DNA from: an uncultured Eubacteriales bacterium
GTDB taxonomy: Bacteria; Bacillota; Clostridia; Christensenellales; CAG-138
Length of the DNA stretch: 53,310 nt
Direction of reading: 5' to 3'
NCBI GenBank assembly: GCA_900549955.1
Contig: URQH01000009.1
Location: forward strand, 1-53,310
Below, piece by piece: positions 25,204 through 32,905 of this stretch; within the stretch, counting starts at the first letter, position 1; each line of letters opens with the position of its first letter. A model generated the notes under the pieces. That model saw nothing but the letters and a program-made list of their open reading frames with translations. It ran no database searches and was not told the origin of the DNA. A program made the translations under genes and the position numbers.

Positions 25204-26617
25204 TGGTTGCGTGACGGTGAACACAAAGAACGACATGCTGTGGCGTCTATTGCGCTCCTGGCGCGATACGCAGGGCAAGGCCTGCAACACGACGGAGATC
25301 CTGCGCTGGGTGGAGGAGCGTAACCGCAATCTGCGCGTGGAGATCCGCAGGATTGCGCTTGCAGATAGCAAGGACTGGTTTTATGATGTGGTATCCGGCC
25401 AGATCGTCAATCAGAACCGCAGTTTTTTCCAGATTGGCGGGCTGCAGGAGCTGAAAGGTGGCGAGGTCTTTTGGGAACAGCCCGTGCTGCTGCAGAACGA
25501 GATCGGCTACCTGGGCATGATCTGCAAAGAGATTGGCGGTGTGCTGCATTTTCTCATGCAGGGCAAGATCGAGCCGGGCAATGTGAACAAGATTCAGCTC
25601 TCGCCTACCGTGCAGGCTACCAAGAGCAATTTCACCCAAAAGCATGGGGGCCGGCGCCCGGCATATATCGAGTATTTTATCAATGCCCGTCCGGAGCAAA
25701 TCCTGGTGGATCAAATTCAGTCGGAACAGTCCTCGCGCTTCTATAAAAAACGCAACCGCAACATCATTGTTCTGACTGACGAAGAGGTGCCCATATTGCC
25801 TTCCCACCGCTGGATGACGCTCGGTCAGATCAAGGAGCTCATGCGGGTGGACAACCTGGTCAACATGGACACGCGAACGGTTCTTTCCTGCATTCCCTTT
25901 GCGCTGATGGACCCCCGGGCGGACGTGGAGGAGATGGTAGCGCAGTTTGCGGACCCGGCGCTGGGGCGGTCGTTGCTGATGGGGATGGGCGAGAACCTGC
26001 TGCCGCGTATCTATCGCTATATCAACGACTGCAAGATGTTTTCCGAAACGGACGTGCGGCTGACCTCGCTCGAGAAGCTTGCTACCTGGTCGATGCGGGG
26101 CAACGAGTTTGTCTGTAGCAACCACTGCGACTTCAAGGTGATTTTCTGCGACATTGCCATCGAGGGCCGTGAAGTTGCCCGCTGGACGCAGCCACTCTTT
26201 GCCGCATCTGGTACGGCTACGTTCGGACTGCTCTGTTATGACGAAGGAGGCGTGAAGAAGTGTGTTGTCCGTGCGCGTGAGGAGGTCGGCTGTTTTGATC
26301 TGATGGAGCTCGGCCCGACGGTGCAGCTGGAGGCGTCTGTTCCGGAGTCGGCGTTTGCACCCATGGATCGGCTATTTTTCCACCTGATGCGGGAGCATCC
26401 CGAGCGTATTGGTTACGACGTTGTGCTATCCGAGGAGGGCGGTCGCTTTTACCACGAGCAGAACCGTAACTTGATTTTGCAAGTGGATGCGGCGGAACTA
26501 CCGACTTTGCCAGACGGGTATTTTGCGGTGGATCTGCGCACGCTCAACCTGTTGTGCCAGATCAACAATTGTTTGAACATTCAATTGCGGAACCTGTTGT
26601 CGCTCTTTTGCATGTGA
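25190..26617 (+). CDS. NDP-hexose 2,3-dehydratase
   Basis: This 475-residue protein is assigned to the NDP-hexose 2,3-dehydratase family (EvaA, TylX3, SpnO, OleV). The hallmark segment is present: IGGVLHFLMQGKIEPGNVNK, then IQLSPTVQATKSNFT and IEYF. The protein is an internal duplication: FYKKRNRNIIVL in the first half matches FYHEQNRNLILQVD in the second, and QLSPTVQ matches ELGPTVQ. The family removes the C2 hydroxyl of dTDP-4-keto-6-deoxyglucose to give a 3,4-diketo-2,6-dideoxy sugar. The start is uncertain. ATG 25190 overlaps rmlB, while GTG 25211 has AAGGACGG 10 nt upstream. It is known mainly from actinobacterial antibiotic clusters. Confidence 0.88.
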   Translation: MKDGNGCVTVNTKNDMLWRLLRSWRDTQGKACNTTEILRWVEERNRNLRVEIRRIALADSKDWFYDVVSGQIVNQNRSFFQIGGLQELKGGEVFWEQPVLLQNEIGYLGMICKEIGGVLHFLMQGKIEPGNVNKIQLSPTVQATKSNFTQKHGGRRPAYIEYFINARPEQILVDQIQSEQSSRFYKKRNRNIIVLTDEEVPILPSHRWMTLGQIKELMRVDNLVNMDTRTVLSCIPFALMDPRADVEEMVAQFADPALGRSLLMGMGENLLPRIYRYINDCKMFSETDVRLTSLEKLATWSMRGNEFVCSNHCDFKVIFCDIAIEGREVARWTQPLFAASGTATFGLLCYDEGGVKKCVVRAREEVGCFDLMELGPTVQLEASVPESAFAPMDRLFFHLMREHPERIGYDVVLSEEGGRFYHEQNRNLILQVDAAELPTLPDGYFAVDLRTLNLLCQINNCLNIQLRNLLSLFCM

Positions 26618-26631
26618 AAGGGGGAATCGGT

Positions 26632-27654
26632 ATGCAGAACAGAACGCGCATTGGTGTGCTGTGCCCTTCTGAAATTGCCTTGCGGCGGTTCATGCCCGCA
26701 TTGAGCAAGCGGGATGACTTTGCCTATGCCGGGATTGGCGTAGCTGCACTATCGGAATGGTCAGGGAAAGACGCCATGCCGGAGGCGCTGTTGCAGGCAG
26801 AACAGGAAAAGGCCAAACGCTTTCAGGAAGCATATGGCGGCGAGATCTATGCAGGTTACATGGCTCTGTTGGACGACCCGTCCGTCGATGCGGTGTACAT
26901 TCCTTTGCCACCCGCGCTGCACTTTAAGTGGGCAAAAGCGGCGTTGGAGCGCGGCAAGCACGTGCTGGTCGAGAAGCCCTCTACTACCTGTCCGGAGCAA
27001 ACGCGGGAACTTGCACGGCTTGCCGAGGTGCGAGGCCTTGCGCTGCACGAGAACTACATGTTTGTGTTCCACAAACAGATTGAGTATATACAGGATTGTG
27101 TGCGGAAGGGCAAGTTGGGAGAAATCCGGCTCTTCCGGCTGGCATTCGGCTTCCCGTTCCGTGGCAGCACGGACTTTCGATATAATAGGACGCTGGGGGG
27201 CGGCGCACTGCTCGATTGCGGCGGATATACGGTCAAGCTGGCGCAGCTGCTGCTTGGGGATACGGCCAAAGTGGTGGATGCCCGCCTGGATAGCGCGCGC
27301 GGCATGGAGGTCGACATCTATGGCAACGCCGTGCTGCGCAACAGTGAAGGCGTGACCGCGCAGCTGGCGTTTGGAATGGACAACAGCTATAAATGCGAGC
27401 TTGAAATATGGGGCAGCACAGGCTATCTGCGTGCCGACCGCGTGTTTACCGCGCCTGTCGGCTTTTGTCCTAAACTGCTGCTGCGTACGGCCGAGGGCGA
27501 CCAGACAGTGGAGATCGAGGAAGACGATCAGTTCTACCGCTCGCTCGGCTACTTTGCGGGACAGATTCGGGACGAGAACGCCCGTTTGGCCTGCCGAGCC
27601 GGTATTGTGAAGCAGAGCGAATTGGTGCATGCAATCTGGGAAAGGGGAAGATGA
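26632..27654 (+). CDS. Gfo/Idh/MocA-family oxidoreductase (probable dTDP-diketo-sugar 3-ketoreductase)
   Basis: This 340-residue NAD(P)-dependent oxidoreductase has an N-terminal Rossmann region (TRIGVLCPSEIALRRFMPAL), YIPLPPALHFKWAKAALERG, the conserved VLVEKPSTT (catalytic Lys) and GGGALLDCGGYTVKLAQLLL, whose Tyr is the probable acid/base. Members next to 2,3-dehydratases (TylC1, SpnN, KijD10) reduce the C3 ketone of the unstable diketo product. Its position directly behind the 2,3-dehydratase gene makes the same role likely. ATG 26632 follows AAAGGGGGAATCGG. Confidence 0.85.
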   Translation: MQNRTRIGVLCPSEIALRRFMPALSKRDDFAYAGIGVAALSEWSGKDAMPEALLQAEQEKAKRFQEAYGGEIYAGYMALLDDPSVDAVYIPLPPALHFKWAKAALERGKHVLVEKPSTTCPEQTRELARLAEVRGLALHENYMFVFHKQIEYIQDCVRKGKLGEIRLFRLAFGFPFRGSTDFRYNRTLGGGALLDCGGYTVKLAQLLLGDTAKVVDARLDSARGMEVDIYGNAVLRNSEGVTAQLAFGMDNSYKCELEIWGSTGYLRADRVFTAPVGFCPKLLLRTAEGDQTVEIEEDDQFYRSLGYFAGQIRDENARLACRAGIVKQSELVHAIWERGR

Positions 27655-27656
27655 CT

Positions 27657-28226
27657 ATGGTTGAAATTCATGACACAAAAGTACCGGGCGTGAAGATTTT
27701 GAAGCCCCAGTATTTTGAAGATTATCGCGGCTATTATTGCGAAACGTATTCGGCCAGGACCCTTCGGCAACTGGGCATTTGTGTGACGTTCGTGCAGGAC
27801 AATCACAGCTTTACACTCAAAAAAGGCACCATCCGTGGCATTCACTTTCAAAATAACCCATGCCCGCAGATCAAGCTCGTGCGCTGTACGCGCGGTTCAA
27901 TTCTCGATGTTGCGGTGGATCTGCGAAAGGACTCTCCAACGTTCATGCAGTGGGATGCGACCGTGCTTTCGGCGGAAAATCGTCAACAGATCTGGATTCC
28001 CTCCGGGTTTGGCCATGGGTTTTTGACGCTTGAGGACAACTGTGAGGTGCAGTATAAGGTGAGTTCGTTCTATGAGCCTGAGCTGGATCGTGCGATTGCC
28101 TGGAACGATCCCGATATCGCGGTGAACTGGGGGATTGACGCCCCTATTGTGTCAGTCAAGGATGTCAAGGCGCCCAGACTGCGGGACAGCGACGTGAATT
28201 TTACCATGGCGCTGAATGCGGAGTGA
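27657..28226 (+). CDS. rmlC: dTDP-4-keto-6-deoxyhexose 3,5-epimerase-like protein
   Basis: This 189-residue cupin epimerises C3 and/or C5 of a dTDP-4-ketosugar. Active-site elements are intact: FEDYRGYYCETY (substrate Arg and Glu), RGIHFQNNP (catalytic His63), IKLVRCTRGSILDVAVDLR, PSGFGHGFLTLED and YKVSSFYEPELDRAIAWNDP with the conserved Tyr. It is therefore the working epimerase of the cluster, in contrast to the paralog at 18529. Whether it inverts both carbons or one (as in 2,6-dideoxy sugar pathways) cannot be told. ATG 27657 has AAAGGGG 9 nt upstream; ATG 27651 overlapping the previous stop is an alternative. No rmlD-like reductase follows, so the product is not dTDP-L-rhamnose. Confidence 0.88.
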   Translation: MVEIHDTKVPGVKILKPQYFEDYRGYYCETYSARTLRQLGICVTFVQDNHSFTLKKGTIRGIHFQNNPCPQIKLVRCTRGSILDVAVDLRKDSPTFMQWDATVLSAENRQQIWIPSGFGHGFLTLEDNCEVQYKVSSFYEPELDRAIAWNDPDIAVNWGIDAPIVSVKDVKAPRLRDSDVNFTMALNAE

Positions 28227-28357
28227 TCTCTGCGAACTTTGTCCATCCGGTGCCGAGCTAAGTTTAAGACGGCACACCAGATTACCCGCTGGCAGCCGGA
28301 AAGCAGGCGGCCGGGCCGGGCCCCGCGGCGCGCGCCTGGCGCGTGCAGGCGGCAAAC

Positions 28358-28410
28358 AGGCCGGGCATTCCCGGGGCCATGCGGCCCCGGGAATGCCCGG
28401 CCTTTCTCTT
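28358..28410 (+). terminator. Terminator at the end of the glycan cluster
   Basis: The arm at 28359-28378 (starting GGCCGGGCATTCCC) is an exact 20-bp complement of 28383-28402, with the loop ATGC. An A-T pair extends the stem, and TTTCTCTT follows. It separates the cluster from the convergent lipoprotein gene. Confidence 0.75.
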
Positions 28411-28504
28411 GCCTCGCGAAAGCCCCATCCGGCTTTGCACCGGCTTCTTGCCGGCAGGCGACGGCAAAGAGGACGTCAAAGGGCGGTTTGCAACGGGCTG
28501 GCGG
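28411..28504. other. Intergenic hairpins between convergent genes
   Basis: AAAGCC-CCATCC-GGCTTT (28419-28436) and a CCGG-rich hairpin around 28440-28457 lie downstream of the minus-strand lipoprotein gene. No clear T tract follows on the minus strand. No gene is seen. The stretch 28227-28357 is GC-rich and holds nothing I can identify. Confidence 0.4.
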
Positions 28505-29470
28505 TCAGATGATGCCCATGGCTTTCGCTTCCGTTTCGTTCAGGTCGTTCCATTCCTGCAACTGGCCGCTGCTCCGGTACTGGGTCAATCGCTCGTTGAG
28601 ATAGTCGCACAGCTCGTCGTTCCCCTTCATGAGGACAAAGCCGACGCCCTTGATTTCGGGGTTGACGATCTGATACTCGCATTGGCAGATGAGCTGGCCC
28701 ATGATATCCTCAACCAGCAGATCGGCAAACGCCCGGTCGAATGTCGTAAACACGGCGGCGTCCACTTCGCCGGCGAGCAGCGCGTCCCGCACGGCGTTGT
28801 TGTCGTCATAGGTGAGGATTTCCGCCTCGGGATACTGCAGCTGCGCATTGGCCACCTGGATCGTCGCCCGTACCGCGCCAATGCGCGCGGCGGCCAGCGC
28901 CTCTTCGCTGTCGATCACCGGGCTGCCGGGCTGCTCCGGGTCGGCGCGGAGAAAGACCTCATCCCCTTCGATCCCCGTGACGAGGATGTTGCCGGTCATC
29001 GTGAAGCGCTCCAGACGTTCTTCCGTGATACTCCAGACGTTGGCGGAAAAGTCCACCTCGCCGTTTTGCGCGGACATGAGCTGCTGCTCAGCCGTGTCGT
29101 AGAACACGAACTCCAGCGCCACACCCAGGTCCTCCGCCATCTGCTGGCAGAGCCAGGGCACATAGCCGGAGGGATCCCCGGCGCGGTCGGCAAATTCCGC
29201 AAGCCCCTCGGGCACGAAATAGCTCATCTTGCTGTTCTCGGCCTGGAGCGCGACGCGGAGCGTGCCCCGCTCCCGGATGGCGTCCGTGGAATGATACGCA
29301 AGCGACGTCTCCGGCACCGCCGTCGGCTCGGGGGTGGGGGTGACGCTCTCCTCCGTCGGAACGGCGCTCGGGCTCGGGGTCGCCTCGGCGGGCGCGGGCG
29401 ATTCCCCGCAGGCGGCAAGGCACAGGAGCGCGGACAGCGCCAACAGGATGGCCAGCCCTTTCTTAAACAT
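28505..29470 (-). CDS. Amino-acid-type ABC substrate-binding lipoprotein (SBP_bac_3), orphan
   Basis: This 321-residue lipoprotein begins MFKKGLAILLALSALLCLAAC (lipobox LAAC). A Pro/Thr/Ser-rich linker rich in TPSPSAVPTEE-like sequence follows. The mature part has the family-3 pattern: RERGTLRVALQAENSKMSYF, VPWLCQQMAEDLGVALEF, ARIGAVRATIQ and DDNNAVRDALLAGEVDAAVF. Such proteins bind amino acids or similar small solutes. No permease or ATPase gene is adjacent, so it must use a transporter encoded elsewhere. ATG 29470 is chosen because GGGAGGG sits 7 nt upstream. ATG 29476 is in frame but is too close to that site. Confidence 0.85.
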   Translation of the reverse strand: MFKKGLAILLALSALLCLAACGESPAPAEATPSPSAVPTEESVTPTPEPTAVPETSLAYHSTDAIRERGTLRVALQAENSKMSYFVPEGLAEFADRAGDPSGYVPWLCQQMAEDLGVALEFVFYDTAEQQLMSAQNGEVDFSANVWSITEERLERFTMTGNILVTGIEGDEVFLRADPEQPGSPVIDSEEALAAARIGAVRATIQVANAQLQYPEAEILTYDDNNAVRDALLAGEVDAAVFTTFDRAFADLLVEDIMGQLICQCEYQIVNPEIKGVGFVLMKGNDELCDYLNERLTQYRSSGQLQEWNDLNETEAKAMGII

Positions 29471-29487
29471 TTGCATTCCCTCCCTAA

Positions 29488-29529
29488 TATATCATGGGAT
29501 AGGATTATTATATCATGGGATAGGATTAT
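29488..29529 (-). repeat. Tandem 21-bp direct repeat in the lipoprotein promoter region
   Basis: Two perfect, directly adjoining copies occupy 29488-29508 and 29509-29529. The plus-strand core is ATCATGGGATAGGATTAT. On the minus strand the junction creates TATAAT (29512 to 29507) and the gene-proximal end reads TATATT (29491 to 29486), so -10-like elements are duplicated. The 21-bp period equals two helical turns, as for paired operator sites. No good -35 is seen for either. Confidence 0.85.
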
Positions 29530-29753
29530 GATACACGTATTTTGCGGATTTTTGTAGTTCGTATGTGCGTCATTCTTCAAAAAACAGGTTCGTATGCGCG
29601 CCGCTTTACAAAAAAGACCCTTGAACCCGGCCTTTACGCGGGCTGGCCCCGCGGCGCTGGCGCCTGCGGCCGCCGCTTTGGGAAAATTGCCGCGCGGCAG
29701 GCCGGAGCGGGAGAGGCGGGGCAGGGGAACGGTCGGACGGGAAAGAAGGGAAT
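29530..29753. other. Intergenic stretch without a recognised gene
   Basis: This lies upstream of the lipoprotein gene (minus strand) and beyond the tRNA terminator. The part near 29640-29700 is very GC-rich and self-complementary (for example CGCGGCGCTGGCGCCTGCGG), but no ORF with a ribosome binding site or RNA family was recognised. Confidence 0.5.
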
Positions 29754-29793
29754 AAAAAGACTCGCCGCAAGTGATTTGTCGCTAGCGGCGAGT
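29754..29793 (-). terminator. Terminator of the tRNA-Leu gene
   Basis: On the minus strand ACTCGCCGC (29793-29785) pairs with GCGGCGAGT (29768-29760), followed by CTTTTTATT. It starts just after the encoded CCA. Confidence 0.9.
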
Positions 29794-29794
29794 T

Positions 29795-29877
29795 TGGTGC
29801 GGCAGATGGGACTTGAACCCATACGCTCGCGCACACGCCCCTCAAACGTGCCTGTCTGCCTATTCCAGCACTGCCGC
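29795..29877 (-). tRNA. tRNA-Leu (anticodon GAG)
   Basis: The 83-nt class II tRNA folds by hand. The acceptor is GCGGCAG/CTGCCGC, the D stem CTG/CAG, the anticodon stem CACGT/GCGTG with loop TTGAGGG (anticodon GAG), an 11-nt variable arm, and the T arm ATGGG-TTCAAGT-CCCAT. The discriminator is A, as expected for leucine, and CCA is encoded. It reads CUC and CUU codons. It has its own consensus promoter and terminator, so it is a single-gene unit. Confidence 0.95.
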
Positions 29878-29887
29878 ACACGAAAAT

Positions 29888-29916
29888 AGTATAGCGATCA
29901 ATGGGCTGGTTGTCAA
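29888..29916 (-). promoter_or_regulatory. Promoter of tRNA-Leu
   Basis: On the minus strand: TTGACA (29916-29911), a 17-nt spacer and TATACT (29893-29888), about 10 nt before the mature 5' end at 29877. Confidence 0.88.
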
Positions 29917-29996
29917 TTCATTTTAAAAAATTAGGGACGCATTTTGCAAAAATTGGCGGGACGAAATTCGCGCTGATTCGGAACACTAAGGATATC

Positions 29997-31352
29997 ATGA
30001 AAAAACTGTTTTGGATCATAGCGGCCGCCGCGCTGCTCGTCTGTACGGCGTGCGGCCTCATCAAGCGGGACCGGTTGCCTGCGGACACGGCGCGGCTGCC
30101 GGAGGGGGCGACGGTAAACGGCCAGGATGTCTCCCGGCTGACCATCGGGGAGGCGCGTGCGCGCGTGGGCGAGGGCTGGACGCCGCCGGTCTACCGGCTG
30201 CGCCTGCCGGATGGGGTGGAGACGCTGGACGCCGCCGCCCTGGGCGTCTCGTGTGACGTGAACGCGGCGCTGCTCAGCGCGGTCAACGGCGAAGCGGTGG
30301 AGGAGCTGCCGCTCACGATCGATGCCGAGGCCATGCGCGCCGCGGTGCGATCGTTTGCCGAGGCGCACACCCGGGCGCCGGAGGACGCGACGGTCGCGTT
30401 TTTGCCGGGGAGCGCGGAGGCATTTGCCTATACGCCGGAGCGCACGGGCCTGACGGTGGACGAGGACGCGCTCTACCAGGCGGTGCTGCGCGCGGTGCAG
30501 GGCGGCGAAACGGAGATCGAGGTGCCATGCAGTGTGCAGGAACCGGCGGTCACCGAGGCGGCGTTGCAGCAGGAGCGCCAGCTGCTGGGCAGCTACACGA
30601 CGTCCTTTGGCCGCTCGCCGTACAACGTGGCCAACCGCGTCTTCAACATCTGCAAGGCGGCGGACGCGATCGACGGGACGGTGCTGGAACCGGGCGAGAC
30701 GTTCGACTGCAACGCCGTGCTGGGCGACCGCAACGAGGAGAACGGCTGGCGCATGGCTGCGGGCATTCGCAGCGGGCAATATGTGCAGGAATATGGCGGC
30801 GGGGTGTGCCAGGTTTCTTCCACGCTGTTCAACGCCGTGCTGGAGGCGGCGCTGACGATCACCGAGCGGCACCCGCACAGCTGGCCGATGGGCTATGTGG
30901 ACATCGGCCGCGACGCGACGATCAGCACCGGCGGCAAAAACTTCTGCTTTGTCAATTCCACGGATGCGCCGCTGACCCTTTCGGCGGTGGCGGACGAGGA
31001 GGAGATGACGGTCACGCTCTCGCTCTATGGCGTGCCGGCGCTGCCGGAGGGGCAGTACATCGTGGTCTCGTCGGAGCAGACGGGCACGCTGCCGGCGCTG
31101 CCGGACGAGGTCCTGCTCGATGAAAGCCTGCCGTATGGCACGCGCGTGGTGGACCGCGAGGGGCGGCGCGGCCGCACGGCGCGCACCTACCAGGAGTATT
31201 ATGCCGCGGACGGCACGCTGCTCAGGCGCGAGCTCGCCTATGAGGATACCTATCGTTCCATCGCCGCCCGGATCTACGTCTCTACGGATCTGTATGCCTG
31301 GGACGGGGCGGAAGAGACCTTTACGCAGACGACCATGACCGAGGCGCCGTGA
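29997..31352 (+). CDS. VanW-family lipoprotein
   Basis: This 451-residue exported protein has the signal MKKLFWIIAAAALLVCTACG with lipobox CTAC. A repeat-like peptidoglycan-binding region (about 30-190) contains VNGQDVSRLTIGEARARV. The VanW domain (about 190-330) contains NVANRVFNICKAADAIDG, LEPGETFDCNAVLGDR, GGGVCQVSSTLFNAVLEA and HPHSWPMGYVDIGRDATI. A beta-rich C-terminal region follows. VanW was named from vancomycin-resistance clusters, but its biochemical function is not established; a cell-wall role is usual inference. ATG 29997 has AAGGA 5-9 nt upstream. The frame is open to 29901 but lacks a site there. Confidence 0.85.
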   Translation: MKKLFWIIAAAALLVCTACGLIKRDRLPADTARLPEGATVNGQDVSRLTIGEARARVGEGWTPPVYRLRLPDGVETLDAAALGVSCDVNAALLSAVNGEAVEELPLTIDAEAMRAAVRSFAEAHTRAPEDATVAFLPGSAEAFAYTPERTGLTVDEDALYQAVLRAVQGGETEIEVPCSVQEPAVTEAALQQERQLLGSYTTSFGRSPYNVANRVFNICKAADAIDGTVLEPGETFDCNAVLGDRNEENGWRMAAGIRSGQYVQEYGGGVCQVSSTLFNAVLEAALTITERHPHSWPMGYVDIGRDATISTGGKNFCFVNSTDAPLTLSAVADEEEMTVTLSLYGVPALPEGQYIVVSSEQTGTLPALPDEVLLDESLPYGTRVVDREGRRGRTARTYQEYYAADGTLLRRELAYEDTYRSIAARIYVSTDLYAWDGAEETFTQTTMTEAP

Positions 31353-31416
31353 CGGCTTTTCGGGACAGGCGACGCGTTCTTTCAAATTCGTTCATAGAAT
31401 CGGCGCATTTGGGCGC

Positions 31417-31445
31417 TTTATTCTTGCGCCAGGTTGGAGTATAAT
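31417..31445 (+). promoter_or_regulatory. Probable promoter of pncB
   Basis: TATAAT at 31440-31445 is a perfect -10. The -35 at 17-nt spacing is TTTATT (31417-31422), a weak match. The 5' leader would be about 20 nt. Confidence 0.5.
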
Positions 31446-31471
31446 AGGACAGATAAAGGGGGTGTCCTGTG

Positions 31472-32905
31472 ATGCGGAACCTGACCATGATGACCGACCT
31501 GTACCAGCTCACGATGATGTACGGCTATTTCAAGCACGGCATGGCCGGCAACGAAGGCGTGTTCGACGTGTTTTTCCGGCCCAAGAGCAATATCACCTAT
31601 GCCATTGCGGCCGGACTGCAGAGCGTCATCGATTACATCAACAATTTACATTTCGGGCCGGAGGACCTGGCTTACCTGCGCTCCCTCGACCTGTTTGACG
31701 AGCCGTTCCTCGCATATTTGGGCGAGTTGCGGTTTACCGGCGAGATCTACGCCGTGCCGGAGGGGACGGTCGTGTTCCCGTATGAACCGCTCGTGCGCGT
31801 GCGCGCGCCCATCCTGCAGGCGCAGCTCATCGAAACGGCGCTGCTGACGTTTGTGAACCACCAGACGCTCATCGCCACCAAGGCGAGCCGCGTGTGCTAT
31901 GCCGCCGGGGGCGGGGCGGTGCTGGAGTTTGGCCTCCGGCGTGCGCAGGGCGCGGACGCGGGCATCTATGGCGCGCGCGCGGCGGTGATCGGCGGGTGTT
32001 CGTCCACGAGCAACGTGCTGGCCGGCGAGATGTTCGGCATCGGCGTGAGCGGCACGCATGCGCACAGCTGGGTCATGAGCTTTCCCGACGAGCTGAGCGC
32101 GTTTCGCGCGTATGCGGACACGTTCCCCAAGGCGTGCCTGCTGCTGGTGGACACATACGACACGCTGCGCAGCGGCGTGCCGAACGCCATTACCGTGTTC
32201 CGCGAGCTGCGGGAGCGGGGCTACGAGCCCATGGGCATCCGGCTCGACAGCGGCGACCTGGCGTATTTGAGCAAGCGCGCGCGCGTGATGCTCGACGAGG
32301 CCGGCTTCCCGCAGGCGAAGATCTGCGCCTCGAGCGACCTCGATGAAAACGTGATCCGCGACCTGAAGATGCAGGGCTGCCGGATCGACACGTGGGGCGT
32401 GGGCACGCGGCTCATCACGAGCGAGGACAACCCGGCGCTGGGCGGCGTGTACAAGATGGCGGCGGAGGTCGTGGACGGGCGCATGGTGCCCAAGATCAAG
32501 CTGTCCGACAATCCGGCCAAGGTCACCAATCCCGGTTACAAGAAACTCTTCCGCCTGTATGGGCCGGACGGCATGGCCATTGCCGACCTGATCGCGCTCG
32601 AAGAAGAGACGCTCGACGAGACGAAGCCGCTGCGCATCTTTGACCCGGAACATTCCTATAAAAATATGCTTGTGGAACAGTTTACGGCGCGCGAGCTGCT
32701 CGTGCCGGTGTTCCGCGAGGGACGGCAGGTATACACGTCCCCGTCCGTGGCGGAGATCCGCGCGTATGCCCGCCGCGAACTGGACACCATGTGGGACGAG
32801 TACCGCCGGCTCATGCAGCCGCACATCTACAAGGTGGACCTGTCGGACCGGCTGTATGACCTCAAAAAACGCCTGATCCGCGAGCATACGGGAGGCCGCG
32901 CATGA
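31472..32905 (+). CDS. pncB: Nicotinate phosphoribosyltransferase
   Basis: This catalyses nicotinate + PRPP + ATP to nicotinate mononucleotide, the salvage step of NAD synthesis. The 477-residue protein opens with NLTMMTDLYQLTMMYGYF, a family hallmark. It has the catalytic phospho-His region SGTHAHSWVMSF, DTYDTLRSGVPNAI and IRLDSGDLAYLSKRARVMLD. KASRVCYAAGGGAVLEFGLR and YKLFRLYGPDG-like segments complete the fold. ATG 31472 has AAAGGGGG about 9 nt upstream; GTG 31469 is adjacent. The next gene overlaps its stop. Confidence 0.95.
   Translation: MRNLTMMTDLYQLTMMYGYFKHGMAGNEGVFDVFFRPKSNITYAIAAGLQSVIDYINNLHFGPEDLAYLRSLDLFDEPFLAYLGELRFTGEIYAVPEGTVVFPYEPLVRVRAPILQAQLIETALLTFVNHQTLIATKASRVCYAAGGGAVLEFGLRRAQGADAGIYGARAAVIGGCSSTSNVLAGEMFGIGVSGTHAHSWVMSFPDELSAFRAYADTFPKACLLLVDTYDTLRSGVPNAITVFRELRERGYEPMGIRLDSGDLAYLSKRARVMLDEAGFPQAKICASSDLDENVIRDLKMQGCRIDTWGVGTRLITSEDNPALGGVYKMAAEVVDGRMVPKIKLSDNPAKVTNPGYKKLFRLYGPDGMAIADLIALEEETLDETKPLRIFDPEHSYKNMLVEQFTARELLVPVFREGRQVYTSPSVAEIRAYARRELDTMWDEYRRLMQPHIYKVDLSDRLYDLKKRLIREHTGGRA

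Noticed and set aside
16222..28226. Ordinary dTDP-L-rhamnose (rmlABCD) locus
   Set aside because: There is no rmlD, and the 2,3-dehydratase, ketoreductase and aminotransferase divert the 4-keto intermediate to another sugar.
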